Source: Nephrocerus scutellatus
Taxonomy: Eukaryota; Arthropoda; Insecta; Diptera; Pipunculidae
DNA: 64,000 bases
NCBI GenBank assembly: GCA_947095585.1
Contig: OX352762.1
Location: 10,519,969 to 10,583,968 of the forward strand
Reading direction: 5' to 3'
Shown: positions 47,700 through 58,843 of the stretch, in pieces
How the letters are laid out: each line of letters starts with the position of its first letter
Position numbering within the stretch: the stretch's first letter is position 1
Position numbers and translations under genes: made by a program
The notes under the pieces: generated by a model
Databases searched by the model: none
What the model saw: the letters and a program-made list of their open reading frames with translations, nothing else
What the model was told of the DNA's origin: nothing

Positions 47700-48420
47700 T
47701 CTTTGGGACCATTAAGTATTTTTTGATATCACAACATGCACCAATTATCGTGGTATAATGTTGTTGAGTACCGCGTATAAGATTTTCTCCTCTATCATTC
47801 AAGACAGGATAGAGCCCCATACGCTAAACTCAACATTATTCCATACCAGTGTGGCGTAATCACAGGCAAATTTACAACTGATCAGACTTTCACCTTTAGG
47901 CAGGTGATGGAAAAATAGCTAGAGTTTCTAAACTCATAGCCAGAGTAGAACTTCTTAAAGCCATAAGGGAATTCAGCATCACAAATAAACTGACGCTACT
48001 ATGTAGGTTAACCCTGACCAATGGTAGGATTTATAGAACACGGCAACGAGGACGGCCAACCCTACGCTGGAAGGATGGCGTAGACAAGGACGCCCAGAGC
48101 TTAGGGATGCCAAACTGGATGACATCGGCTGGAGAGATTTTTTGCGGGAGGCCAAGACCGGACACCAGTTGTAGAGCCAAATATGATGATGAAAAATATC
48201 CGGATCACTATCAATCCCATTTAACATCTATAAAGGGCTCCTACAAGGGGATGGATTGGCCTGTGTCCTCTGCAACCTGACGTTGCAGAAGGTGATGCGA
48301 GACTTTAATGTAACGGCGAGAGGAACAATCCTCTATAAGTCCATTTAGATACTGGCTTATGCAGACGACATTTACACCGTTGGTAGAAACCTAAAGAGTA
48401 AAAAAAGTAAATCATCCAGA
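47700..48420 (+). mobile_element. RTE-A RT fragment containing a second RTE-A end
   Basis: Plus strand: NYRGIMLLSTAYKIFSSIIQ near 47745, decayed palm to about 48022, then after an insert the block 'cccatttaacatctataaag', DGLACVL-like 'gatggattggcctgtgtcct' and 'cttatgcagacgacatttac' (YADD region as AYADDIYTVG). Stops are present throughout. The insert at 48023-48194 is another RTE-A 3' end. Confidence 0.78.
48023..48194 (+). mobile_element. RTE-A 3'-end insertion within RTE-A
   Basis: 'cggacaccagttgtagagcc' plus atgatgatga tail; upstream 'ggatggcgtagacaaggacg'. It replaces the expected 'ttataagccaagt' of the host copy, so a small deletion or imperfect duplication accompanied insertion. Confidence 0.75.
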
Positions 48421-51400
48421 GACGATTGAGTCTTTTTTTGACTCAACTAAAGGGACAATTGGTGAAATAGAGACTAGAGACTAAAATGATTGAAAACATA
48501 CTGAAAAATTGGGTCGAGACTCGAGAGATTAAGGTACAGCAGATCCAGCCGAGACAGTCATTTGAATAAAATAGTATTCCATTGGAAGGTGTACTCTCGA
48601 AAATAAAGTACTAGTCATTGGAAAATAGTTGCTGCATTTGTGTTTAATATACATTTTTTAAACGAACTAAAAGTTGCTGCACCCTTTATATTAAAGATAA
48701 ATATTTTGTATTATCGATTGCCACATTGTCTGGAAATTAATTGCCCATTCAATGAAGCAAAGGAGACAATCTAACTTTGCAAAGAAAATGTCCGTGCTTT
48801 ACTCGAACATAATTGTAGTAAGATAAACAGAAAGATTTTACGTAAAGTCTAGAAAAGGATACGATGTTTCATTATGTAACCTTCCGGACACCATCAATCC
48901 ATGTGTGTCGCGATGCATGTTGCTTGCACATACCCCACTTTAATATCAAATGTAACCTTCCCAAGTGGTTAATTGAGAACTCACTTCCGCACGTAAACCA
49001 ACACACAAATCTGATGTATCGATTCTGCAAACAAAACCTTTCATAGCGCAAGTATATTGCATATTGCTCCATTATCCCAGCTTCCCATCTCCTGCGGGAC
49101 GATCAGGACTGGTGTTACTTCCAACCACACAGGAGGAAGAATGCAACAAATATTCATAAACTTATTGATATTGCTGCTTCGACAGTCGCGTTTTTTTAAT
49201 AAGGTCCAAATACCAAAGTGGTATGTATCATAGCATAATTGATAGTTTACTTCTTGGAAAACAGAGAATTTCAGTATTAACCTCCTGATTTCACTGCCTA
49301 TCGTCATGTCTTGATAGCAAATTAGCAACTTTTAATTTCTTTCCCCTCCCAAACTCAGCTACTTTATTTACATTCTGTTGTAATCCTGAAAGTGGAGCTT
49401 GGTATAGTAAAACGCTACTACTAATTGTTAGTTATTTAAGCGCGATGTGAAATGTGCAACACTACAATGTAAGAAGGACTTGTAGTACCAATACAATGTA
49501 AGACTTACTTCCATTGGTGTTGATGCTGAATAGATGATGTGCAACACTTTCTCACTTTACTTTACTTTCTACATTTGATTTTTTATTTTAAATACAAAGC
49601 TAATAAGTTCCTTGAACTTTTCTTGCATTTTCGAAAATTCCAAAATCCCTTCAAAACTGCACCTATGAAACGCCCCTGATTAGAACATTAAAACGATAGA
49701 ACTTTCAGCCAACCCATTATGTTGATTCTCTAGGCACATGGGTACCAAAGTGAGTTTGTACACCTACCTCAAAGAAAGGTGCGAAGACCGATTGACCTCA
49801 CTTACCATACGCTCACGTTTTGTGTTAAAACTCCCCGAATCAAATTGACGTGCATTGTATACAACGAGTGCACTCATTCCCATGAAGTTCACTACTTCTA
49901 CTTTTACTTGGCCTTCATAAATACACCTTGATAACTTAACGAGAGTGCACCAGACGTTCAGTAGGTACACGTACCGCACCACAGGAGCACACAGTACTCT
50001 TTCGTAAGCCGACCCAAGGGAACAACTAACGAACGACATGAACACAACTTTGAAATTACTATCGGTAATTTATGGTAAAGTTGTTGAACAAAGACTTTGC
50101 AAATATTCGTACATGCCCGGCCGACCGACCGACACCATATGGGATGTATGCCGAGGAACCAACTGCTACAAAATCACCAATCGGTAGGTGGTGTTGCCGT
50201 TGCCGAAATGACCCGTTCGGTGTGTTAGCAAACACTAAATGTAAAATTGCTTTAGGCGGCACAGCAATATGAACTAACTCCTTGGGCGCGGCGCTTTAGA
50301 ATAACACACCGGAAGGGAGTGAAGAATGGAGGGAACGATGAAGACGAACATACGAATTCTAAATTTATGGAAGTTAAGGCGCCCTCTTGTTGAAGCTTCG
50401 ACAATGGACATCAGGTGATTGCTGCTTGTTTTTGTCTTAGCCTCCTTTACACAGTCCGCCGGCCGTTGTCCGCCGATTACTGTCTGATGCTTGACCACAA
50501 TTTGTAACATGAAGCTTTTCAGTGTTTGCTTTGGATCGGTACATGTACTTGGAAATTCTAGCTTCCTTTTTGCATTTTCCGGAGAAAATCATGGAAGGAG
50601 GTAGGTAATTTTATTGGTCTACCTCTACTGTCGTAATTTTGTTAAAAGAAATCCGTTTGAGTGTGTGAAGCAAAAACGCGAAGATGTTATTCTCCAGGGA
50701 ATATCTGCACCTGCCTGTGTGTCGACTATTCATTCCTTGAGTGTTCTAACGGTTTGAGTTTTATGTGAATTGTCTGGTTATAAAGCAGGACGAGAGAAAT
50801 TTCCCTCAATCCTTTCGCTGAACGTTAAGGATCAACGAATATTTGCAATTTATTTTAATGAAGTTCGCATTTATGTGAAGTCGACCTGAAAAAATGTTTA
50901 CGGCCATCTTGTTCGCAAAAGGATATTTTAACGGAGTTTGCTAAATTTGCCTGCAACGGGTTTATTAATATTCGGTTATCAATTTGTGGACTGCAAATTG
51001 TACATTTCTAAATGTAAGTTATTCTGCTACATTCTGTAATGATGTATGTACGATGAAGGAAACAAAGAAGCTGTAGGCGGAATTTGGGGTTTTTTTTTTT
51101 TTTTATTTATTTATTAACCCTTAATTTAAATAGACCTAAAATTCATTCAGAAAATTTAAAGCTTCTTAAAGTTTGTTTTTAAATTGAAAGATACATGCGA
51201 TACGCTTCTTTACGAGTTAACAACCATCATCCTCTATATAGGACAGTGTTGTAATAAAGTATCCCTCGTCGATTCTCTTTATTTTCTTGTAAGGCTGTAA
51301 TATCAATTATTCCAGCTAGTGTAACGGAGTTTTCCTAGTCGGGGTAAACTCAGCTTGACCAGGGCTCAGAGAAAAGGGGTCGTTACAATAAAATTTCTAG

Positions 51401-51590
51401 TTGGTTACTCTTCGAATTAACTTCTTTATTTTCCTTATTTCTTTAAATTGTATTGTTTTAAAGATGCGCTAGCCTCAGCGACGTGATCCTAAAAGATGTG
51501 ATCCTAAACGACGTTGATGACGTGAGCCTTTGAGTGTGAGCCTTTGACGTGTTGCCGGACGAACCTTGAAGAGAGTCTCTGAGTGTGATG
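48421..51590. other. Long stretch of mixed composition without recognisable gene
   Basis: Composition between 49000 and 51400 is less A/T-rich than the other empty stretches. Short ORFs on both strands (49764-50045, 50059-50262, 50274-50510) have no motifs, overlap each other antisense and lack splice context. At 51319-51388 a 70-bp segment is bounded by tgtaacg and cgttaca. I cannot assign any of it; old retroelement or intergenic DNA are both possible. Confidence 0.4.
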
Positions 51591-51591
51591 T

Positions 51592-51755
51592 GGGCGTGAG
51601 CCTGAGACGAGCGTAAATCCTGAGTGATGCGCGGGCGTTAGCCTGAGACGAGCGTGAATCCTGAGCGATGCGTTGGCATGAGCGTGAGACGAGTATGCCC
51701 CTACCTAGGTGATGCGTCAGCGTAAGCCTAAGACGAGCGTGAACCTGAAAAGGTC
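51592..51755. repeat. 41-bp degenerate tandem repeat, four units
   Basis: The unit gggcgtgagcctgagacgag, ending in gagtgatgc, starts at 51592, 51633, 51674 and 51718 (spacing 41, 41, 44). Related but shorter 'gtgagcctttga' repeats precede it at about 51520-51550. It leads straight into the 107-bp array and is richer in G than the surroundings. Confidence 0.85.
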
Positions 51756-52300
51756 GTGCGACGGCGAGGATAGTAACGAATGCAGTGGACGGCGTCCGCA
51801 GCGATATGCTGAGGTGTACCAGCGTAACAACCTGCGGAGCAACCACACAGCGAAGTTACGTTGTACGACGGCAAGGATAGTAACGAATGCAGTGGACGGC
51901 GTCCGCAGCGATATGCTGAGGTGTACCAGCGTAACAACCTGCGGAGCAACCACACAGCGAAGTTACGTTGTACGACGGCAAGGAAAGTAACGAATGCAGT
52001 GGACGGCGTCCGCAGCGATATGCTGAGGTGTACCAGCGTAACAACCTGCGGAGCAACCACACAGCGAAGTTACGTTGTACGACGGCAAGGATAGTAACGA
52101 ATGCAGTGGACGGCGTCCGCAGCGATATGCTGAGGTGTACCAGCGTAACAACCTGCGGAGCTACCACACAGCGAAGTTACGTTGTACGACGGCAAGGATA
52201 GTAACGAATGCAGTGGACGACGTCCGCAGCGATATGCTGAGGTGTACCAGCGTAACAAGCTGGGGGGCAACCACACAGCGAAGTTACGTTGTACGACGGC
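51756..52300. repeat. 107-bp tandem repeat, five near-identical units
   Basis: Units begin with gtacgacggcaaggatagta at 51756 (as gtgcgacggcgagg), 51863, 51970, 52077 and 52184, with a sixth start at 52291. Spacing is exactly 107 each time and inner units differ by only one to three bases, so expansion is recent. 107 is not a multiple of three, which is why overlapping ORFs on both strands appear with the same peptide in shifting frames; these are not genes. Confidence 0.95.
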
Positions 52301-52329
52301 CAACGTCAGCCTAAAATAAGGTCACGCTT

Positions 52330-53024
52330 TAACAAGGAAACAGCCAACCACAGCTATACCAGCTTATCTTAAAAATTTGGTCAAATGAAAGGATGCCTGA
52401 TGAATGAAATCTCAGCATTGTTTGCGCGATCGACAAGAAATGAGACGCCTGAAGGCTTTCATTAACGACCTGATTGGCTCCTATCAGTGCGGGTTTCTGC
52501 CAGGAAAGTCTAGAATTGACCAAATATTCACTCTGCGGCAGTTCCTAGAAAAAGTCCAAAAAGAACTGATGAATACTCATAACTTTTATCAATTTAAAAG
52601 CCGTATATGCCAGATCCCATTTATAGAGACGAGCTATACAACGCCATATCTACTTTTGGCTGTGTAGTATGACGATAAATATAACCAGACTTATTTAACT
52701 TCAAGGTAGTTAGGGACTTTGTCTTACTAGGCTGCGCTATAATATGAATGATATGAAAATGACAACAGCTCAGAAACCAACCTACTTTATTGTGTTTAGT
52801 CTGCAAGACTCTAGAGATCCAATGAGCTTAACTATAACAAACAATCTTCTGGTGTATAAGACCATGGTCATACAAGTACTTGGATATGGTCCGAGGCTTG
52901 AGAGTGATTGGAAAAAATCCCTCAGACTTCTTACGCACGTTAAAGAGGAAAGTGATACGGAGAATTGTTTTATGTGTAGAAGGATGATTTCGAATACTCA
53001 ATAATGATGGGAGCGGCGGTCAGC
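52330..53024 (+). mobile_element. RTE-type RT remnant
   Basis: Plus strand reads INDLIGSYQCGFLPGKSRID then QIFTLRQFLEK, the RT segment upstream of motif A (compare STTNQIYTLRQVMEK in RTE-A). Farther on, LTITNNLLVYKTMVIQVLGY and GPRLESDWKKSLRLL correspond to the thumb (LTITSKLLIYKT... ETWVLSKK). It may be RTE-A or a sister family; it is heavily decayed. Confidence 0.7.
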
Positions 53025-53590
53025 CATCTGCAGAATAGGTGGAATAACACGTAAGTTTCATCAGAATTACACATCGTGGAAGTGCGATCAAACCTCCACG
53101 TAGTGTCCGCCGGTAATTTCCCTCCAATAGAGTAAAATCAGAATGATCAGGCTAGTCGCGTAAGGTTTGGAGCGAGGTCAATAACTTCGCCCGTACAAAA
53201 GACTATTACGGAACCCCAAATCAGCCTCGGATACACCGATGAAACACTGGTGAACGACGACGACCACGGTAACGGGTGTGCTTTTTAGTCAGCAAAAGGA
53301 AGACACCCACCGTTATCGGCTTTGAAGCAGTAAATTAACGGCTATACACTAAAAGAGGATTCCCTAGATGATGAAAAAGAAGAATTCAAAGAATCAGTAA
53401 ATCGGGATGAGGGATATGAACACCACAATCGGTAGGGCAGTACATTGGTACCCACAGTTTACATGAAAGCACTAAAGGCAAAAGAGCTCTAAAGGCTCAA
53501 AAGATATGTAAAACTATTCACTGGCGAAAGAAAGCAGCCTGGGAAAATAATCTCGCCCTGAACTTGAACTGTACATCATTTATAGAGTGG
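53025..53590 (+). mobile_element. RTE-A 5'-end region
   Basis: The start 'ctgcagaataggtggaataa' is the complement of 41315-41335. It continues through 'gtgcgatcaaacctccacg', 'tcagaatgatcaggctagtc', 'cgacgacgaccacggtaac' to endonuclease-linker traces ('gggatgaa', 'ttcactggcgaaagaaagc'). The endonuclease core is deleted. It shows that the family's 5' end is at the same position in two copies. Confidence 0.75.
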
Positions 53591-53599
53591 GACGAACCC

Positions 53600-53935
53600 T
53601 GCTTTCCTAGCTTCCGCCATTAAACATGCTCATTGATCCATTCCCATTCGTAAGCCCCCACGTTGCATCCCCAGAACCCCAGTCCTCAATCACAGTTGTC
53701 CTCAGACTGGTCAACCTTACGGTCAAACCTAGTCTGTGGGCACGAAAAACTTCAGTAGTACCACCGCGATCTTGGTGAGGTCTTACAACACGGGACTTAG
53801 TTCGTTCTCTACAGCCCTGGCAGCACATCGTCCGGAACATCGAACCCCATTATTTGTCACTAGGATATACACCTATCCTAGGCCTCCTGAAATAGAAACT
53901 ATCCCAGGCACATCCATCCGTCCCTTTGTGTATGA
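53600..53935 (+). repeat. Dispersed repeat, copy inverted at 56762-57062
   Basis: The segment 'cacgttgcatccccagaacc' to 'gaaactatcccaggcacatc' matches the complement of 56780-57065 over about 280 bp with clear divergence. Both copies are near LOA/RTE sequence. It is probably a retroelement untranslated or ORF1 region, but no protein motif supports this. Confidence 0.7.
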
Positions 53936-54339
53936 AATGAGCCACTTAATACGAAAATAAGGATCGCTAAGTATCAGTAGCCCACTTCGGGTCGATAAGT
54001 ACGAAAACATTGCCCATAAAGAGCATACTCTAAGTACGCGCGGCCCTTATTAATCTCCCGTGGTAAAGCCCAGCACCCCAGCCATGTAAAAGTTAATGTT
54101 AAAATGCAAATGGAACCACCACGGGGAACTAGAACAGTACAGAGAGTGCGGACCGCATCAGGTGTGGAATAGAGCAATATACATCGCGTTGCACAAAGAC
54201 AAAGAGGGTGATCTGATCGCCGATCTCAAAGGCATCTTAGAGCGAGCACTTTCATGAGTTGCTAAATTGCTCATTAAATTAAGAGGTCCCGCACTACACC
54301 AAGTAATTCGAGAATTAATAGTAGAAGTTTGGGAGGAAG
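53936..54339. other. Unassigned, between retroelement pieces
   Basis: About 400 bp of balanced composition with no recognised motif. Position between RTE-A segments suggests it arrived with the repeat at 53600. Confidence 0.35.
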
Positions 54340-54722
54340 AGACTCTCCAAATTCAGTAATCTAACCATAACATCCAAGCTGCTGATGTATAAGACAGTAC
54401 TCACATATGGGTCCGAGACTTGTGTGCTTTGCAAATAACATTCTGACCTTCGAGTTCCGCCGAGTTCGAAAGAAAAGACTTACGTGAATTTTTGGCTGCG
54501 TATGTGAGGAAGGACGATTCCGGACACATAGCTCACATGAGCTAAAAGGATCTTAGGATTAATGGGAGGTAGGCCACGCCTACGCTGAAAGGATCTCACA
54601 AAGCAGAACACAGAGTTTAGAGATGCCAAACTAAATGATATTGGCTCAAAATCAGAACTTGTGGAATGATTTTCTGTGAGAGGCCGTAGCCGATACCGGC
54701 TGTAAGGCAATGATCATGATAA
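54340..54722 (+). mobile_element. RTE-A 3'-end region
   Basis: Plus strand: 'taaccataacatccaagctg' (LTITSKLL), 'cttacatatgggtccgagac' (YGSET), then after gaps 'gatgccaaactaaatgat' and 'aggccgtagccgataccgg', ending in 'aatgatcatgataaagatgg', a decayed ATGAT tail. Strongly diverged, so an old copy. Confidence 0.72.
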
Positions 54723-54744
54723 AGATGGCAGTAATTTCTTAATT

Positions 54745-55021
54745 GTGGGCGCCGTGGTTCAGTGGATAGGAGCATGGACTGCTGAGCAGGGGGTTCATGG
54801 TTCGAATCCCAGTATTTTTCACGGTTTCCCACCTATCACGAAAGTTTGACAAACGTCCGAGAGTAGTAACTTGTCACTGAAAGCTTCCCAATTCGCCGTT
54901 CGGATCTGGCATTAAATTGTAGGTCCCTCCATTTGTGTGCAAAAATATGCCTGCTCAACACAAATGGTTGCGATAAGTCAGGCCTTGGACCGCATCGCAT
55001 GGTCTGTCGCGCCGATATTAT
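54745..55021 (+). mobile_element. tRNA-derived SINE, copy D, with perfect 13-bp duplication
   Basis: Flanked by taatttcttaatt at 54732-54744 and 55022-55034. A box gtggttcagtgg (54754-54765) and B box ggttcgaatcc (54799-54809) have near-tRNA spacing, making this the best head in the window. Body as in copies A and C ('ccgagagtagtaacttgtca', 'gaaagcttcccaattcgccg', 'ccatttgtgtgc'), short ATT tail. It starts about 22 bp after an RTE-A 3' end. Confidence 0.94.
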
Positions 55022-55034
55022 TAATTTCTTAATT

Positions 55035-55864
55035 AAATTAAAATTTTATCTTGTCCCAATAATCATTCATTCGAGGATGGAATTGTCGTTAAACTCTCTC
55101 TGCCTCGAGATAAAAGCTCCAAGAAACTTTCTAACCATAAAGTAATTATTTCTGGAACAAACCAGGCTGCATATAAAGCAGAAAAGTTGTTCTTAAGTGG
55201 GGTCAACTCTTTACTATTATTTTTATTTTTTTATATTTTTTTTTTGAGCACCAAACCACATCCACCAAAGAGTGTTTCAACTTCACCTACTTCTCATTTA
55301 CACATTATCCTAAATGCATGAATGCCATGCTGATGCTTGTAGGTACTCTATATAGAGAAATTAGTGCTCTTCTGTTTCACTTGTGCTGGTGTGTGATGCA
55401 ATTTATTAAAAGGATATATGCAGATGAAAACTTTCGCAGCAACAGGTCATGTGGAACAACGCAGGGAATAAGTTATTTCTGGAAGCGACGAAGCACAAAT
55501 GCACACGAACCCGTACCACCAAGACTCGTATACTACTAATACTGTAAAGTGGCATTTCGAATTTGTTTTTATAGTCCTTTATAATAATGTCCAGCTACGT
55601 AGTTAGTTGTGTTAAGGCAGTAATTTGCTGGGCGAACATAAATATTTTCGAAAAGTGCTTACATAGTTTGAATTAGTTTTTGTAGAATGCATAGTGATTG
55701 TGCTTTTATGCGATTATATTTTGAGCTAGATGTTTGGATAAGGACCTCAGAGGAACGTCATTAACTTATAATGTTTTTTATGGGAAGGGAATGTGGAATA
55801 CATTTATAAAGGATTATAAATCTTAGCTTTTCAAATGGGTATTAGAAACAAAAAATGTATATCC
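55035..55864. other. Stretch without recognisable gene
   Basis: Mixed A/T-rich DNA with a T run near 55218-55245. The 73-codon ORF at 55318 has no motif or splice context. Confidence 0.45.
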
Positions 55865-55865
55865 T

Positions 55866-56620
55866 CTCCGATCACTTTCTCCAACGCCACGTTGAAGAGG
55901 ACGCAGGCCAGTCCATCCCCTTGTCGGAGCCAGTTATAGATGTTGAACGGGCCGGATATTTTTGCTTGGCTTAAAACATTGGTCATGGTCAACCTACATA
56001 GTCGTGTCAGTTTATTTGGGATGCGTCATACCGCGGACTCTTTGGTAGAACTTCCGCACCTGTTGCGGTCCTAGCTCTCTCTACTGTTCTATTTAAAGGA
56101 CGAGATTCTTCTACCAGGCTGTTTTATTTCGCCGGTGAACTGTTTTTTCATATTTTCTGAGCTCTTTATATTCATCTTAGCGTGCCCGCGTTCTATGGGA
56201 TTGTTGCATTGCTCGGTACACAACGTTCTTACGTACAGTCGCTAGCGTACATTCGTCATCGAAAAAGTCGTTCCGATCTCTACGACTACTGCCTAAGATG
56301 GAGTCAGCAGTTAGGTTAGGTTATCCTGATGACTTAGTCTCCCTGAATTTTGGGCTACTTCTTTTGCTTGACCGTAGTTGTTTCTGGTCTATTCGTTGTG
56401 AAGAGCAGCCTTTTCAGTCTTTCGTGACGATGCAATCCGCGCTCGGAGCAAGATACCAACAAAATAGTGGTCCGAGTCGACCTCGGTAGATTCGTACCAT
56501 CATCATGTTCGGGTTGTGGCGGTGGTCTATGAAAACGTGGTCTATCTGTTTGCGAGCGGCTCCATCAGGAGATACCCAGGTGCCCTTTACCGAAGGTCAC
56601 CTTCTATGCTTTTGGCTTAC
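55866..56620 (-). mobile_element. RTE-A retrotransposon, two joined pieces
   Basis: 55866-56025 is RT palm region ('ttgtcggagccagttataga' complement) ending near 'cagtttatttgggatg'; 56026-56620 jumps to the linker and endonuclease ('cgatctctacgactactgcc', 'gatgcaatccgcgctcgga', 'tctgtttgcgagcggctcca'). Both ends and the middle are missing. A ggttaggttaggtt motif at 56309-56322 interrupts the linker. Confidence 0.78.
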
Positions 56621-56761
56621 TTCCCCGAGGGGACCGCTGTATCTTACTCTCTGGTAATATTAAGCCTGATACTTGGTTAAACTCGGAAGATTAAAGGGGC
56701 AGGGGTGCTAGTTTTTGGAATGTCTAGAACGGGCACTGTCTTCGTATGAAGCAGCCCTACC

Positions 56762-57065
56762 GTACAACTGCAAGACACGGTAGTGCCTGGTATAGTTTCT
56801 ATCCCGGGCGGCCTAGGACTTGGGGAAATACTAGTGGCAAATGATGGGGTTCGCGTTTCCGGACGAAAGTGCTGCCAGGGTTTGCTTTGCAATCGCCCAG
56901 GCTCTCATTCTGAAAGAGCTGAGTCCCTTGATGTCGGACCTCACCAAGGTCGCATTGGTACCGCGGGGTTGTCCGTGCCCACAGACAAAATACGGCCGAC
57001 CGTAAGGTTCGACCGGTCTGAGGACAACTTTGGTTGAGGACCCAGCTCGTTCTGGGGATGCAACG
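56762..57065 (-). repeat. Dispersed repeat, inverted copy of 53600-53935
   Basis: See the partner at 53600. Shared blocks include 'ctggtatagtttctatcccg', 'ctgaggacaactttggttga' and 'ggggatgcaacg'. It lies directly left of the inverted LOA-1 half. Confidence 0.7.
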
Positions 57066-57121
57066 CGGGGGCTGCGGTTTACTCTCGAAGAGAGGACTGC
57101 TAATATAGTACTTAATTCTCA

Positions 57122-58843
57122 CGAGTATGCCTAATGGCGAAAGCTAGGCAAGCGCGGGGCTCACGCTCCAACTCCAAGCCGATGTGCTTTTGCCTTTCCT
57201 GTACGCAAACTGACTTGAGTGCAGAGGGGTAGACAATTCTAACCGGCCTCTAATATGAACATCAACAAGTCTCTCCATGGTTTTGAGGACAAATGATGTT
57301 GAACTTATAGCTCTGTATGATTTAGGCAGCTCACTAGGCCTATTGCCTGGTTTGGGGATAAATATCACATTTACCTGTCTCAAGATAGTAGGAAAATGTA
57401 CCTCCAGTTATAGGTAGCTCTAAATAAAGTAAACCATACCCGATAGGATGAGATCGAATACCTTCTGTAGAAACGCTGGAAAGATACCATTACCGCCGTG
57501 AGCTTTAAAACGTTAAAAAGAGCCCATTTAACATTATCCGGACTGAAGATTTTACCGAAAAAACTGTTTACCCTACTAGTAATACAGACCCTTGGATAGA
57601 TGCGTTTGGGTATATGGTGCATAAGTAGACGAACCTGGGCAAATGAACCTGGAGTAGGGTTCTGATTGTATCCTCACGGGCCGATGTGTAGGTGCCATTG
57701 GGCTTTTTTAATAAACTTACACAGTTTGTCTGATCCTTAACTAATGATTTATCGATTCCCTTCGCTAATGCAATTTCCAGAGAAACGTTTAGATCGTCTT
57801 AATTCAGAGCTGTACTCTATAAGGGCGAACCTATAATCGTCCCAAATCTTCGTGCGTTTAGCAGAGTTGAAGAGTTTTCTAACTAGCTTCCTAAGCTTAG
57901 CCAGCTGATTGCTCCATCAGGGAATATTTTGTTTACACAGGCTGGTTTGAGGGACACAGCTGTCATGGTTGAAAGAGAGCAAAATCATTTAGTTGATATG
58001 CCGCCTCATCTAAGTCCTCTGTGGACTTAATAGATGTGAGAAGAATATATACTTTAGAGAGGACAATACCCCGGATATAGATTCCGGTCCGTGGACTTTG
58101 GATCATATCTACAAGAAACATGTGCCAGTTTGCCAGAAAAGTCTGGTCTGACAGCGAGGCTTCGTCGGACATCTGCCAGTTTTGAATAAAGTTGGAGATA
58201 AATGTACTGGCGAGAGAGAGGTCAGGTACCTCTTCGCGAAACGCATTTATGTAGGTGGGTTTGGATTCTTTATTTAAGGTATCTACATTACTACTAATAA
58301 GATATTCTAAAAGGCACTCACCCCTTCTATTGATTTCGCTGGTCCCCCGCAGAACTCATAATATACAGCGCATCCTATGAGGTACTGGAGGTTTCTGTTC
58401 CGGCAATGCTCTATCAGCTCCTGCACCTCTAAGGGCGGAATGTTGTTGTAGTCGCCGGGGAAATATGCTGAAGCACACACACGATGTTCTGTGTTCCCCT
58501 ATCGATCGGAACTTCAATCAGCAGTGCCATCAGGACTTTCGTTATGTATTCTGGAATAGGAAGAAAGTTGATGCTAGTGCTGATCAAGCAGGCCTTTCTT
58601 GGCACTTGCTCGCCGCATTTACAGATAAAATTGCTTGTGCCGTTCCGTAGACCTAATAACCTACGGCTCATAGATGAGGCTACTGGTTATATTTTCCTCG
58701 GCGAACCGCTTGCTGAGGGTAGCAGATGCGCCCTTCGCTTGATGCAGGTTTGCCTGTAAGACCCTGATGGTGCTCATTAGTCCTCCATAGATGTTGCAGG
58801 GGAAGGGCATTGAAGGTGCCTTCGATAACACTGGCAATAACAC
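57122..58843 (-). mobile_element. LOA-1 retrotransposon, 5' half, inverted
   Basis: Minus strand from 58843: APE endonuclease start STIRVLQANLHQAKGASATL, then INFLPIPEYITKVLMALLIE and IDRGTQNIVCVLQHISP; middle remnants near 58172-57963 (FLANWHMFLVDM); RT start VNVIFIPKPGNRPSELPKSY, FVLKTMERLVDVHIR and SSQFAYRKGKSTSAWSWSV at 57383-57144. It stops within the RT just before motif A. Frameshifts are present. Its partner is the plus-strand half that follows; together they cover the element once. Confidence 0.85.

Noticed and set aside
49764..50510. Cluster of short ORFs on both strands
   Set aside because: They overlap antisense, share no motif and have no codon pattern favouring one strand.
51319..51388. 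LTR with tgtaacg...cgttaca ends
   Set aside because: Only 70 bp; no primer-binding site, polypurine tract, gag or pol is seen nearby.
51756..52300. CRISPR-like array
   Set aside because: There are no alternating repeats and spacers, the unit is continuous, and the host is a eukaryote.
51475..52314. Many overlapping ORFs of 60-150 codons on both strands
   Set aside because: They are translations of the 107-bp repeat; because 107 is not divisible by three, each unit shifts frame and the same peptides reappear. No start or splice context.
54745..54815. tRNA gene
   Set aside because: A and B boxes are present, but the flanks are a SINE body and target-site duplications, and the cloverleaf stem pairing is not convincing.
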